A DNA stretch of 64,000 nucleotides, from assembly GCA_025041175.1 (NCBI GenBank), contig JAKCFJ010000003.1, positions 434,001-498,000 of the forward strand, written 5' to 3'. This stretch comes from Halobacteriales archaeon YIM A00010 (lineage in GTDB: Archaea; Halobacteriota; Halobacteria; Halobacteriales; Haloarculaceae). The stretch's first letter is position 1, and each line of letters starts with the position of its first letter. The notes beneath the pieces were generated by a model that was not told where the DNA came from, searched no databases, and saw only the letters and a list, made by a program, of their open reading frames with translations. A program made the position numbers and the translations under genes. This document shows, one piece after another, positions 35,228-43,503 of this stretch.

Positions 35228-36394
35228 CTACTCGTACACCCGACGGCCGGTTTCGCGCGTTAGGATCTCGTCCCAGTCGTACTCGACGCCCAGCCCCGGT
35301 CCGTCCGGCACGCTGACGCGCCCGTCTGCGTCGATCGCACCGAGCATATCGGAGTAATCGCCCGCGTACACCGGCGGCTGGGTGTTCTGACAGTCGGGAT
35401 GGACTAGCGCAATCTCGTAGTAGTTACTGTTCCGCGTCGCGGCGAGACACTGCCGGTGGGCGGGTCCCGGCGCGTGGTACTCCACGTCCAAGCCGAACCC
35501 TTCGGCCACGCGGGCGATCTTCATCGCGCCGGTGATCCCCCCGTCGTACTCGGGGTCCGCACGGACGAAATCGGTCGCTTCGGCCGCTATGAAGTCCGTA
35601 TGAGGCTCGAGTCCGCGGACGTGCTCCGTCTGGAGCAGTGGCGTGTCTATTTTCTGCCTGAGCGTTCGATGGGCGTGCTGAGACACGCCGCCGTCGCGGT
35701 AGGGATCCTCGTACCAGAAGAAGCCGGCGTCGTCGCATGCCTGCCCCATCTTCAGCGCATCGGCGAAGGTCGCCGGCTCGCAGGCGGGATCGAGCATCAG
35801 ATCCATCCGGTCACCGACGCGGTCGCCCACCGCTCGGACGGTATCGGCCGTTTCCTCCGCGTCGGTCCAGTCCCCGCCCCAGTCGTGTATTTTGAACGCC
35901 GGATACCCCATTTCGAGACAGTCCGCCGCGAACTCGGCGAACGCGTCCGGAGAGTCCAGTCCACCGTTCTTGTCGCCCTGATACGTCGAAGCGTAGGCGG
36001 GAAACGACTCGCGGTACGTTCCGAGGAGTTCGTGGATCGGCGCGTCGCGGTACTTCCCGGCAAAATCCCAGAGAGCGATGTCGATGGGACCGAGTCCCAT
36101 CCAGTCGTACTTTCGAAGGGCGCGTTTCATCGCGCTCCAGTGGCGCTCGCGCTCGAGCGGATTCTCTCCGATCAGGTGGTCCGCGACCATGTTGATCTGC
36201 GCGGCCGCGGGGGAGTTTCCGCCGACGTACTCGCCGGTAACGCCAGCGTCGGTGTGGATTCGGAGCGCGAACAGCCGGCGTTCCGTCGTGGAGCCGGGGT
36301 CGTAGACAACGCTGAAGCCGTTCGGGCTGTAGCCGACGTCGGAGAGTTCGTACGCAAATTCAGTGGACTCGATGCGTGTGATAGTCGGTACCAT
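35228..36394 (-). CDS. Enolase-superfamily sugar-acid dehydratase (mandelate racemase/MLE type)
   Basis: About 388 residues from ATG 36394 (MVPTITRIESTEFAY). The capping domain ends near residue 115, and the barrel follows with FKIHDWGGDW near 160 (KxH in place of the KxK of mandelate racemase). Metal ligands lie in MLDPACEP, FWYEDPYRD and LLQTEHVRG, and there is a late VEYHAPGPAH. Such enzymes remove a proton next to a carboxylate, usually dehydrating a sugar acid to its 2-keto-3-deoxy form. The KxH variation means the substrate cannot be taken from well-known members. It is one of two enolase-superfamily genes side by side. Confidence 0.82.
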   Translation of the reverse strand: MVPTITRIESTEFAYELSDVGYSPNGFSVVYDPGSTTERRLFALRIHTDAGVTGEYVGGNSPAAAQINMVADHLIGENPLERERHWSAMKRALRKYDWMGLGPIDIALWDFAGKYRDAPIHELLGTYRESFPAYASTYQGDKNGGLDSPDAFAEFAADCLEMGYPAFKIHDWGGDWTDAEETADTVRAVGDRVGDRMDLMLDPACEPATFADALKMGQACDDAGFFWYEDPYRDGGVSQHAHRTLRQKIDTPLLQTEHVRGLEPHTDFIAAEATDFVRADPEYDGGITGAMKIARVAEGFGLDVEYHAPGPAHRQCLAATRNSNYYEIALVHPDCQNTQPPVYAGDYSDMLGAIDADGRVSVPDGPGLGVEYDWDEILTRETGRRVYE

Positions 36395-36482
36395 CCGTCT
36401 TCGAGTGGGATTGGAGATGCCAAATAGCTTGGTATGCCGACCAGCCGACGACCCGCCGGGAACGCGTTCGCTGCCGTTGAGA

Positions 36483-37709
36483 CTACTTTCGGTGTTCTTC
36501 GACGACATCCCAGTCGAGTTCGACACCGAGACCGGGATCGTCCGGAACTTCGATGTAGCCGTCCTGAATGAGCGGTTCGTCGGTAACGAGATCGTCCCAC
36601 CACGGCACGTCGCGCGCGTGGAATTCGAGACCGAGGAAGTTCGGCACCGTCGCCCCGATATGAACGCCCGCCATCGTCGCAACGGGACTGCCGATGTTGT
36701 GGGGAGCAAGCGTCATGTACGACGTCTCAGCGAGCTCGGCGATCTTCTTCGTTTCGGCAATCCCGCCCGTCTTCGGGATGTCGGGGGCAACGAACGCGAC
36801 CGACTGCTGTTCGACGAGGTCGCGGAAGCCGTGGCGACCGTAGCGGTTTTCGCCGGTGAGCAGCTGTTGCTCGACAGTCCGGTTCAGCCGCGTCATCGCG
36901 GTTCCGTTCTCCGGCGGGATCGGATCCTCGATCCACGCGAGATCGTACGGTTCGAGGACCGTACAGAGTCGCTCGGCCGCTTCGACGCTGAGGTTCCAGT
37001 GCAGATCGACGGCGATCTCGGCCTCGTCACCGACCGCGTCCGTGACGGCCTCGACCAAACGTCGCTTGTGTTCGAGCTCCGGTTCGTCCAAGTGCCGAGA
37101 GAGCGTATCGACGTCCCGACCGGACGGCACGTCGAGATCGAACTTCACGATCTCGAAACCGTCGTCGACCGCGTCGCGCGCCGCGCTCGCGTACGCCTCC
37201 GCTTCGTAGGCGTCCGTCGGTTGTTCGTTGAGCGCCGCCTCCACCATCCCTTCGCCGGCGTGGCAGTCGGCGTACAGCCGGATTTCCTCCCGCAGCTTGC
37301 CGCCGAGAAGCTGGTACACCGGCTGTTCGAGCAGCTTCCCGGCGGTATCCCACAGCGCGAGCTCGATGCCGCTGATGGCGATGGTCCCGATTCCCTGCTG
37401 GGAACCACGCCCGGAGAGGCTCGCTCGCATGAGGTGATACAGCCGCTCGACGTCCAGCGGGTTTTCGCCCTGTAGAACCGGCTCGAAATAGTCGGTGATC
37501 ACCTCGTGGACCCCCGGTGACGGGTACGCTTCGCCGATCCCGGTCGCGCCGGCGTCGGTCTCTATCGTGACGATCGTCCACGGAAAGTTGCCGTCGATAA
37601 CGACGGTGGAGACGTCCGTGATCTCCGGCGTCTCGCCCGAACGAGACGGTGTCCGATCGAAGTCCTGCCACATGGTGGTCGTCAACCGCTCGGCAAAGTC
37701 GGAGTACAT
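36483..37709 (-). CDS. Enolase-superfamily dehydratase (galactonate dehydratase-like)
   Basis: The 408-residue protein has enolase-superfamily landmarks: capping-domain ISGIELALWDTAGKLL, then EIVKFDLDVPSG. The metal site begins with AVDLHWNLS (the D-x-H pattern of DgoD-type enzymes) and continues with WIEDPIPPEN, LLTGENRYG and a base His in TLAPHNIGSP. DgoD-type enzymes dehydrate D-galactonate or related aldonates to 2-keto-3-deoxy acids. ATG 37709 has a TTTTATTATT box ~30 nt upstream; an ATG 12 codons later is also possible. It is transcribed in the same direction as the other enolase gene, with an 88-nt gap. Substrate inferred only as a sugar acid. Confidence 0.83.
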   Translation of the reverse strand: MYSDFAERLTTTMWQDFDRTPSRSGETPEITDVSTVVIDGNFPWTIVTIETDAGATGIGEAYPSPGVHEVITDYFEPVLQGENPLDVERLYHLMRASLSGRGSQQGIGTIAISGIELALWDTAGKLLEQPVYQLLGGKLREEIRLYADCHAGEGMVEAALNEQPTDAYEAEAYASAARDAVDDGFEIVKFDLDVPSGRDVDTLSRHLDEPELEHKRRLVEAVTDAVGDEAEIAVDLHWNLSVEAAERLCTVLEPYDLAWIEDPIPPENGTAMTRLNRTVEQQLLTGENRYGRHGFRDLVEQQSVAFVAPDIPKTGGIAETKKIAELAETSYMTLAPHNIGSPVATMAGVHIGATVPNFLGLEFHARDVPWWDDLVTDEPLIQDGYIEVPDDPGLGVELDWDVVEEHRK

Positions 37710-38683
37710 AACGGTATTCTAGAACCCTTCACACCAATAATAAAACCACCGGCATTCGTCATTGGAGACAGATTGTCCTGGCGTGGTCTCTCGTCGATGG
37801 CTGGGCACCCCGATCGTCGCATTCTCCTCTGTCCGATCCCACAGATCGGCTCGTGGCTGAACGGCGGGGACGTCCCGAGGAGTGGACTGGCGATGTGTTC
37901 TCCAGACGGGAACGAGCGGCGCCCCCGATACGGTATCTATCGTGCTCGAGACGGGATGGGACGCCGATCGGTTTGCGGCAGTACCCTGTAACGCGGTGTC
38001 AGACCGCTCCGGAAATTATACCGTCGGTCATGGGCCTTAGAACACTCAGTTGCCTGTTCACCACGGGATCGACCGCGACGCACCCAACAAGCGGTCGTAG
38101 CGTATCAATAGATATGACCGACGGTATATGTCCATGGATGTAATCGACTCCGAAGCCGCATTCATGCTGATGGCCAAATCGGTGATCGACTGTGCGACGG
38201 AGGGCAGTGTTGTTCGTTTTTCGGGAACCAAATCCTCCTGCTAAGAAATCACACCCGTGTAACGGGTCCAGACCGATAGTCCGAGGTTCGATCGTCGCCT
38301 GACGCGAGTGCGTGTTCCTCTATTGGGAACGAGAATGCCTCCCGTCAGGAGGGAGCGGGCTACTGCGCCAACGTCCCGTCACGAACGTGATCGAGACTGT
38401 TCCGTCGCTGCTGTGTGGGGACATCGACAGGCCCACGATGCATTTATACGACTGGTCGTCGATCGCCAGTCGGGAAGGTGCTGTTCGGAAGCGTGGTTCA
38501 TACTGTCGGACAGAGGTGATCGAATATCAGCTGCTGGTGAACCGTCAGACAGCAGACGGATATTCCGTCTCAATCCGTCCGTGGCTCTGTCCGACAGTAT
38601 CAGACAGTCCTCTTCGAGGTGGATCGGCCAGTCACCGTTTCGTCGGCAGAGTAGCGGCTGGCTTCCAGCGGAATTTTTCTCGG
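37710..38683. other. Long intergenic region, no convincing gene
   Basis: Nearly 1 kb without a recognisable gene on either strand. It holds repeat copy D (38496-38603) and a loose CCTCC-N5-GGAGG inverted repeat at 38338-38352. The coding-like base pattern over 37790-38000 could be a fully decayed gene, but no family similarity is visible. Confidence 0.4.
38496..38603 (+). repeat. ~100-nt terminal-inverted-repeat element, copy D
   Basis: Begins GTTCATACTGTCGGACAG, ends CTGTCCGACAGTATCAG, inner arms GAATATC and GATATTC. Same orientation as copy B and very close in sequence over its right half. Located about 80 nt beyond the 3' end of the hydroxyacid dehydrogenase gene. Confidence 0.88.
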
Positions 38684-39628
38684 TCAGACAATCCGATTGC
38701 GTAGGTCGGTCCCGTCGCGCCAGCGATCGTAGCTCTGTAGGAACAGGCCGGCGAATCGCGGAACGAACGACCGGGAGCGACCGCCGACGTGGGGCGTGAC
38801 GACGACGTCGTCGCGGTCCCACAGCGGCGATGACTCCGGTAGCGGCTCGGTCTCGGCGACGTCGAGACCGGCACCCGCCAGTCGACCCGCCTCGAGCGCG
38901 TCGATGAGCGCCGCCTCCTCTACCACCGGTCCGCGCGCGACGTTGACGAGTAACGCGGAATCCGGCAGCGCATCGAGGGCTTGCTCGTCAATAACGTGGT
39001 GGGTTTTCTCCGTGAGCGGAACCGTGAGCACGAGGAAATCCGTCTCCGGGAGCACGTCGGGAAGTTCGCCGGCGGATCGGACCTGCTCCGCCGGAAGACA
39101 CCCGTCGTAGGCGTCGGGATCGCGTTTGGTTCCGACTATCTCCATGCCGAACGCCCGTCCGCGCCGTGCGACCTCCTCGCCGATGTCGCCGAGTCCGGCG
39201 ACAGTGAGCGTCCGCCCCGCTAGATCCAGCAGATCGGTCCCGAGATTGCGATCCCACTCCCGGCGGCGCTGGCATTCGAAACACCGGGGCAGTCCGCGGG
39301 CGAGCGCCAACAGTAACGCGAACGCGTGGTCGGCCACGGGCGGACCGTAGTTCCCGCCGGCGTTCGAAAAGACGATCCCCTGCTCTGCGAACTCGTCCAA
39401 CGGAAACGCCGCGTACCCCGCGCTGGTCGCTTGCACCCAGTTCCCAGCCGACAACCCCTCGAGGAACTCGTCGTTCCAGTTCGCCGGATTGACGACGAAG
39501 GCGTCCGCGTCGGGGAGATCCGTGAGGCAGTCGTCTTTCGTGTCCGCACGGACGACAGCCAGGTCATCGCGCTCTCCCCGGAGTGCAGCAGCGATCGGCT
39601 GATCGTGTCTCACGACGACGGTTGGCAT
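38684..39628 (-). CDS. D-2-hydroxyacid dehydrogenase (NAD(P)-dependent)
   Basis: The 314-residue protein has the two-domain formate/glycerate dehydrogenase fold. The Rossmann motif VAGLGDIGEEVARRG lies near residue 145 and LVNVARGPVVEE follows. The catalytic Arg lies in that VARG region, Glu in GLDVAETEPLP and His in VVTPHVGGRSRS near residue 280. It reversibly reduces 2-oxoacids such as glyoxylate or hydroxypyruvate to D-2-hydroxyacids. It sits between the enolase-type dehydratases and the TRAP transporter, so it may handle a glycolaldehyde- or pyruvate-derived acid from sugar-acid breakdown. An AGAAC-N5-GTTCT inverted repeat lies upstream near 39657-39672. Confidence 0.85.
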   Translation of the reverse strand: MPTVVVRHDQPIAAALRGERDDLAVVRADTKDDCLTDLPDADAFVVNPANWNDEFLEGLSAGNWVQATSAGYAAFPLDEFAEQGIVFSNAGGNYGPPVADHAFALLLALARGLPRCFECQRRREWDRNLGTDLLDLAGRTLTVAGLGDIGEEVARRGRAFGMEIVGTKRDPDAYDGCLPAEQVRSAGELPDVLPETDFLVLTVPLTEKTHHVIDEQALDALPDSALLVNVARGPVVEEAALIDALEAGRLAGAGLDVAETEPLPESSPLWDRDDVVVTPHVGGRSRSFVPRFAGLFLQSYDRWRDGTDLRNRIV

Positions 39629-39768
39629 GGAAGACGATTTGACGGACTAGTGTAAAGAACTATTGGTTCTATGAGTGTTAGAAACTCCGGGGGTGAGTCC
39701 TGTCTCGAGCCGCGCCGTCGGGTTCGTGGGCAGGTTGCCGAACACGTACCAAAAATTTATGATCTAGG

Positions 39769-41778
39769 ATGGTAATGACACACAAGATGTTCGAGCAGCG
39801 ATCGACCTCCCGGATAGGTCTAACAGAGGCGATAGATAAACTGGTATTAGGACTCGCGGTCGTGCTGTGGGGGCTTGCGATCTACTACGCGTACACGCAG
39901 CGGATGCCGCGAGCAAAGTACACGCTCGGACTGTTCGGTCTCGGATTCGGCATCTACATTCTCGACGAGATCAGGGAGACACTCGAAGACCGGGAGTATC
40001 TGGATCTCGCCCTGTTGTCGGTGTCGCTGCTCGTCGTTGGCGTCACGACGACGTACTTGCTGTGGTATTTCGATGAGTTGCTCTTCGAACGGACCGGCTT
40101 CGGGTACCACCACGAATACGTCCTAGCGTTCACGTTCACGATCACGATGTTCTATCTCATCTTTCGCGAGTTCGGGACAGCGTTCCTCGGGGTCATCGTG
40201 GGGGGTTCCCTCTACGCGTGGCTCGGCGCGTCTCTTCCGGGCCTTCTCGGACACGGTGGGTTGAGCACCACTCGCATCATGAACGTGTTCGTGTTGGACT
40301 TCACCGGATTTTTCGGGTCGATCAGCGGCATCGTCGCCGCCTGGGTCTCGCTGTTTCTGTTGTACGCCGGGCTTTTGGAGGGATACGGCGCGTTCGACTA
40401 CGTGATGCGGATCGCGTTCCGGGCATCGGAGTATCTCAGATCGGGGATCGCCCAGTCAGCAGTCATCGCAAGCCTGGTGATCGGGTCGATCAATGGGTCA
40501 CAGGTCGCGAACACGGCGATGACCGGCTCGGTTACGATCCCCCTGATGAAAGAGAGCGGGCTCAAGAACTCGACGGCCGCCGGGATCGAGTCCGTCGCTT
40601 CCTCGGGCGGTCAGATCATGCCGCCGGTCATGGGCGCGGCGGCGTTCATCATGGCGTCGATCCTCGGGATCACGTATTTCGAGGTGCTCGTCGCCGGAAT
40701 CGTTCCCGCGCTCGTCTTTTACGTTTCGGTCGCAGTCGCTGTTCACTACTCCTCGATCAATCAGAACATCAAGTCCGGGATCGAGAACACGCCCGAGTCA
40801 GTCGGGGACAGGAAAACACGAGCGGAATTCCTCGCAGAGACCCTGAAGCTCGTCATTCCGTTTGCCATCCTGGTGTACGCGCTCGGGGTCGCCCAGTGGA
40901 CGGTCATGTCGGCCGCGCTGTACACGGCCGTCGCGATGGTCGTCGTGGGGATCACGTTCCCCCTCGTGGAGCGACTCCTCGGGTGGAACGAGATAACGGT
41001 CCGTGAACTGTTCGGCCAGACGCTGGCCGGTCTCAAGGGTGGTGCGACCATCTTCGGTCCGATCGTCGTTATCGTTGCAGCGATCAACGGTATCGCGGAT
41101 CTCCTCGTGACGACCGGCGTCCCCGGGAAGCTCGCTCTCGCCCTGATCGAGCTGTCGGGTGGGGTTCTCCTGGTGGCCTTGTTCCTCGCAATGGTCATCT
41201 GTATCGTGCTCGGTCTCGGGATGCCGACGGTCGCAGCGTACACGATCGTCGCCCTGCTGGTCGCGCCGGCGCTCATCGAAGGGTTCGGGCTGGCACGGCT
41301 TCCGGTTCACTACTTCGTCTTCTACGCGGCGATTCTCTCCGGAATTACGCCGCCGATCGCTATTGCCGTCGTGGTCGCATCGGGAATCGCGGAGGCGAAC
41401 TTCTGGTCGGCGGCGTTCGAAGCGGTCAAAATCGCTGCTCCGCTGTTCATTCTCCCGTTCGCGCTGATCTACAACCCCGAAATCGTCTCCGGTGGGATGA
41501 CCGGCCACAAACTCGTCTCGAGTGTCTTGTTACTCGGCGGTGCGGCTGCCATGGTTCACGGGCTAAACTACTACGGCAAAGCATTCGATAGCAGGGTGTC
41601 GAACCTCGCTCTCAGCGGCGTGTTCGTCGGTCTCGGTGTGTTAGTCATGACGATGCCGAGTGATTTCGTCCGCCTGATCCTCTCCGCCGTCCTTGCCGTC
41701 CTCGTGACGGTACAGTTCATGCAGGTGAATGAGCTGAACGCCACGCAGATGCGGTCGGTGCTTCGACGACGGATCTAA
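39769..41778 (+). CDS. TRAP transporter fused permease (4TM-12TM, DctQ-DctM type)
   Basis: The 669-residue integral membrane protein has about 16-18 helices, the length expected for the fused permease that works with TAXI-type binding proteins. The large-subunit signatures are a SGSQVANTAMTG-like segment (NGSQVANTAMTGSVTIPLM near residue 245), SSGGQIMPPVMGAAAFI and a C-terminal half GMPTVAAYTIVALLVAPAL. It would use an ion gradient to import a solute bound by the lipoprotein encoded next to it. The neighbours point to a sugar acid, although most TAXI systems are uncharacterised. Start ATG 39769, with alternatives at 39775 and 39787. Confidence 0.88.
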   Translation: MVMTHKMFEQRSTSRIGLTEAIDKLVLGLAVVLWGLAIYYAYTQRMPRAKYTLGLFGLGFGIYILDEIRETLEDREYLDLALLSVSLLVVGVTTTYLLWYFDELLFERTGFGYHHEYVLAFTFTITMFYLIFREFGTAFLGVIVGGSLYAWLGASLPGLLGHGGLSTTRIMNVFVLDFTGFFGSISGIVAAWVSLFLLYAGLLEGYGAFDYVMRIAFRASEYLRSGIAQSAVIASLVIGSINGSQVANTAMTGSVTIPLMKESGLKNSTAAGIESVASSGGQIMPPVMGAAAFIMASILGITYFEVLVAGIVPALVFYVSVAVAVHYSSINQNIKSGIENTPESVGDRKTRAEFLAETLKLVIPFAILVYALGVAQWTVMSAALYTAVAMVVVGITFPLVERLLGWNEITVRELFGQTLAGLKGGATIFGPIVVIVAAINGIADLLVTTGVPGKLALALIELSGGVLLVALFLAMVICIVLGLGMPTVAAYTIVALLVAPALIEGFGLARLPVHYFVFYAAILSGITPPIAIAVVVASGIAEANFWSAAFEAVKIAAPLFILPFALIYNPEIVSGGMTGHKLVSSVLLLGGAAAMVHGLNYYGKAFDSRVSNLALSGVFVGLGVLVMTMPSDFVRLILSAVLAVLVTVQFMQVNELNATQMRSVLRRRI

Positions 41779-41949
41779 CCGGGGAGTTGTCCAGCCTAGC
41801 GTTCGAACTGACACCGCTTTCACGCGGGCCGGTGGCGACAGTCCGACGAACCGATGCCGTGTGGTGTTGGACTCCGTTCGCGTTCACACTGATTGCGTGT
41901 GTGTCTCACCCACAGGCTTAATATTTATCACTGCAAAGGAAGGCGTATA

Positions 41950-42978
41950 ATGTCTGAGAGGACGACTTCCAGACGTCGGTACCTGAAAGGTGCTGTAAGT
42001 ATCGGTGCGATCGGGGTAGCCGGTTGTTTCGGCGGGGGGAGCGACCACGTGAACATGCGGATCGGATCGTCGACGGAGGGATCGACCGTCTTCCAGACGT
42101 CACAGGCGATCCAGCGGGTACTCCGGGATCAGTCCGATGCCGTCCGGTGGGATACGCAGACGACGGGCGGTGATCCGGCCAGCATTCGGATTTACGACGA
42201 GGGGGACCTCGAGGCGTACGGACTCACCAACTACACGGTCAAGAACGCGATGAATTCACGGGACCCGTTCGACGGTGAAGACCTCGACGTCGCCCACCAG
42301 GGGTTTTCCTACTTCGTTCGTGACGACCATTTCGTCGCGCTAGACGGGACCGGTATCGAAACCACCGACGACCTCCTCGGGCGCGACGTCTACCTCCTAC
42401 AGCCGGGGTGGGGGACGCGCCAGCAGTTCATGGACGCGATGAACGAGGACTCCGAGCTGAAAGAACAGCTGACAGAAAACGTCGTCAACATCGACACGGG
42501 CGACGTGGCCGGTGCCGCCGAGGAGGGGCGCATCGAAGCGATCCTTTCCTACGGTGCGAACGAGGTCAACCTCCCCACGTGGATGGCCGAAACCGAGGCT
42601 CGGGTCGACCTCCACACCGTCGAGATGACCGATCAGTTCCGACAGGTCTTCGAACAGTCGGATCTCGTCACGTACTACGAGAAGGACGCGTACGGCTACG
42701 AACAGGACGTCGGCGACACGTTCCAGGGCTGGAACCTCCTCTTTCAGTACTACTTCGATCCCGACCTCTCGGCGGACGCGGTGTACGACGTGCTCCAGAT
42801 CGTCCACGACCACTACGAAAGCGTGCGGGAAGGTCAACCCGCCTTCTTTCCGTACGGGGAGAATCCCGAGCACTTCGTGACTGCCATCGAATCGGACTTT
42901 CTTCCGGTGCATTCCGGGGCAGCCGACTTCTACGAGGAGAACGACCTCTGGGACGATAGCTGGGAACGGGGCGACTGA
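41950..42978 (+). CDS. TAXI-family TRAP solute-binding lipoprotein
   Basis: About 342 residues. The N-terminus RRRYLKGAVSIGAIGVAGCFG is a twin-arginine lipoprotein signal with lipobox VAGC. The mature part begins with IGSSTEGSTVFQTSQAIQRVL, typical of TAXI (TRAP-associated extracytoplasmic immunogenic) proteins, and continues with a TTDDLLGRDVYLLQPG-like hinge. It would be anchored outside the membrane and deliver ligand to the fused permease upstream. ATG 41950 is chosen because it starts just before the signal. The TGA stop overlaps the edge of repeat copy E. Confidence 0.88.
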   Translation: MSERTTSRRRYLKGAVSIGAIGVAGCFGGGSDHVNMRIGSSTEGSTVFQTSQAIQRVLRDQSDAVRWDTQTTGGDPASIRIYDEGDLEAYGLTNYTVKNAMNSRDPFDGEDLDVAHQGFSYFVRDDHFVALDGTGIETTDDLLGRDVYLLQPGWGTRQQFMDAMNEDSELKEQLTENVVNIDTGDVAGAAEEGRIEAILSYGANEVNLPTWMAETEARVDLHTVEMTDQFRQVFEQSDLVTYYEKDAYGYEQDVGDTFQGWNLLFQYYFDPDLSADAVYDVLQIVHDHYESVREGQPAFFPYGENPEHFVTAIESDFLPVHSGAADFYEENDLWDDSWERGD

Positions 42979-43077
42979 TACTGTCGGACAGAGATGATTG
43001 AATATCAGACGCGGTGAAACGACAGATAGCAGATAGATATTCCGTCTCGATCCATCCGTGGCTCTGTCCGACAGTAG
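42975..43077 (+). repeat. ~100-nt terminal-inverted-repeat element, copy E
   Basis: Begins CTGATACTGTCGGACAG and ends CTGTCCGACAGTA, inner arms GAATATC and GATATTC. Interior orientation as copies B and D. The A of the TAXI gene stop TGA is the first base of the inverted repeat. The last base of the right end differs from the other copies. Confidence 0.85.
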
Positions 43078-43140
43078 AGTAACGGCTTTCTGATCGCAGT
43101 ATGACGCCCCGGCTTTCGTGGACGCGAAGCACGGCTGGGC

Positions 43141-43380
43141 CTAGAACTCGAACAGAACGACGCCGAAGTAAAACGCCGCGACCCAGTACACCAGTAACGC
43201 GATCAACAAGAGGGTGAAGAGGGCCTTGATCCCACGCTCGATGGACGCCGTCCGTTCCGGGGTCAGTCCTCCCCCGAGAGAACCACCTCTCGGGCTGCTC
43301 CTCCGAGACGGGGTAGCCTCTGCCGGTGACTCGCGGCCCTCTCCGTCGTGAACACCTGAATCGCTGGGATCCGACTCCAT
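43141..43380 (-). CDS. Small membrane protein with C-terminal helix
   Basis: A 79-residue frame from ATG 43380. The first ~50 residues are polar and low-complexity (Ser, Gly, Arg), followed by one hydrophobic helix (GIKALFTLLLIALLVYWVAA) and a short aromatic end. It lies reverse-strand between the TAXI gene and the FAD-linked oxidase. I do not recognise a family; it may be a partner of either the transporter or a respiratory enzyme. An alternative start is 15 nt further upstream. Confidence 0.55.
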   Translation of the reverse strand: MESDPSDSGVHDGEGRESPAEATPSRRSSPRGGSLGGGLTPERTASIERGIKALFTLLLIALLVYWVAAFYFGVVLFEF

Positions 43381-43503
43381 ACTACGGTACCACATACCAA
43401 TCCATATAAATGTTCTCCCGGCTGTGTACGATCGATCGGAGCGGGATCCGTCTCGGCGGGCACACCGACGAGGCTTTATGCCAGTTCGGATACCAGATTG
43501 ACC

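Noticed and set aside
37773-37991. 72-codon forward frame in the 1-kb gap
   Set aside because: Low-complexity, basic product unlike haloarchaeal proteins; no motif or start signal.
38338-38352. CCTCC-N5-GGAGG inverted repeat, resembling the CCTCCCATGGGAGG sites
   Set aside because: The spacer differs, no gene start lies at the 36-37 nt distance and there is no TATA-like box, so I do not count it as part of that set.
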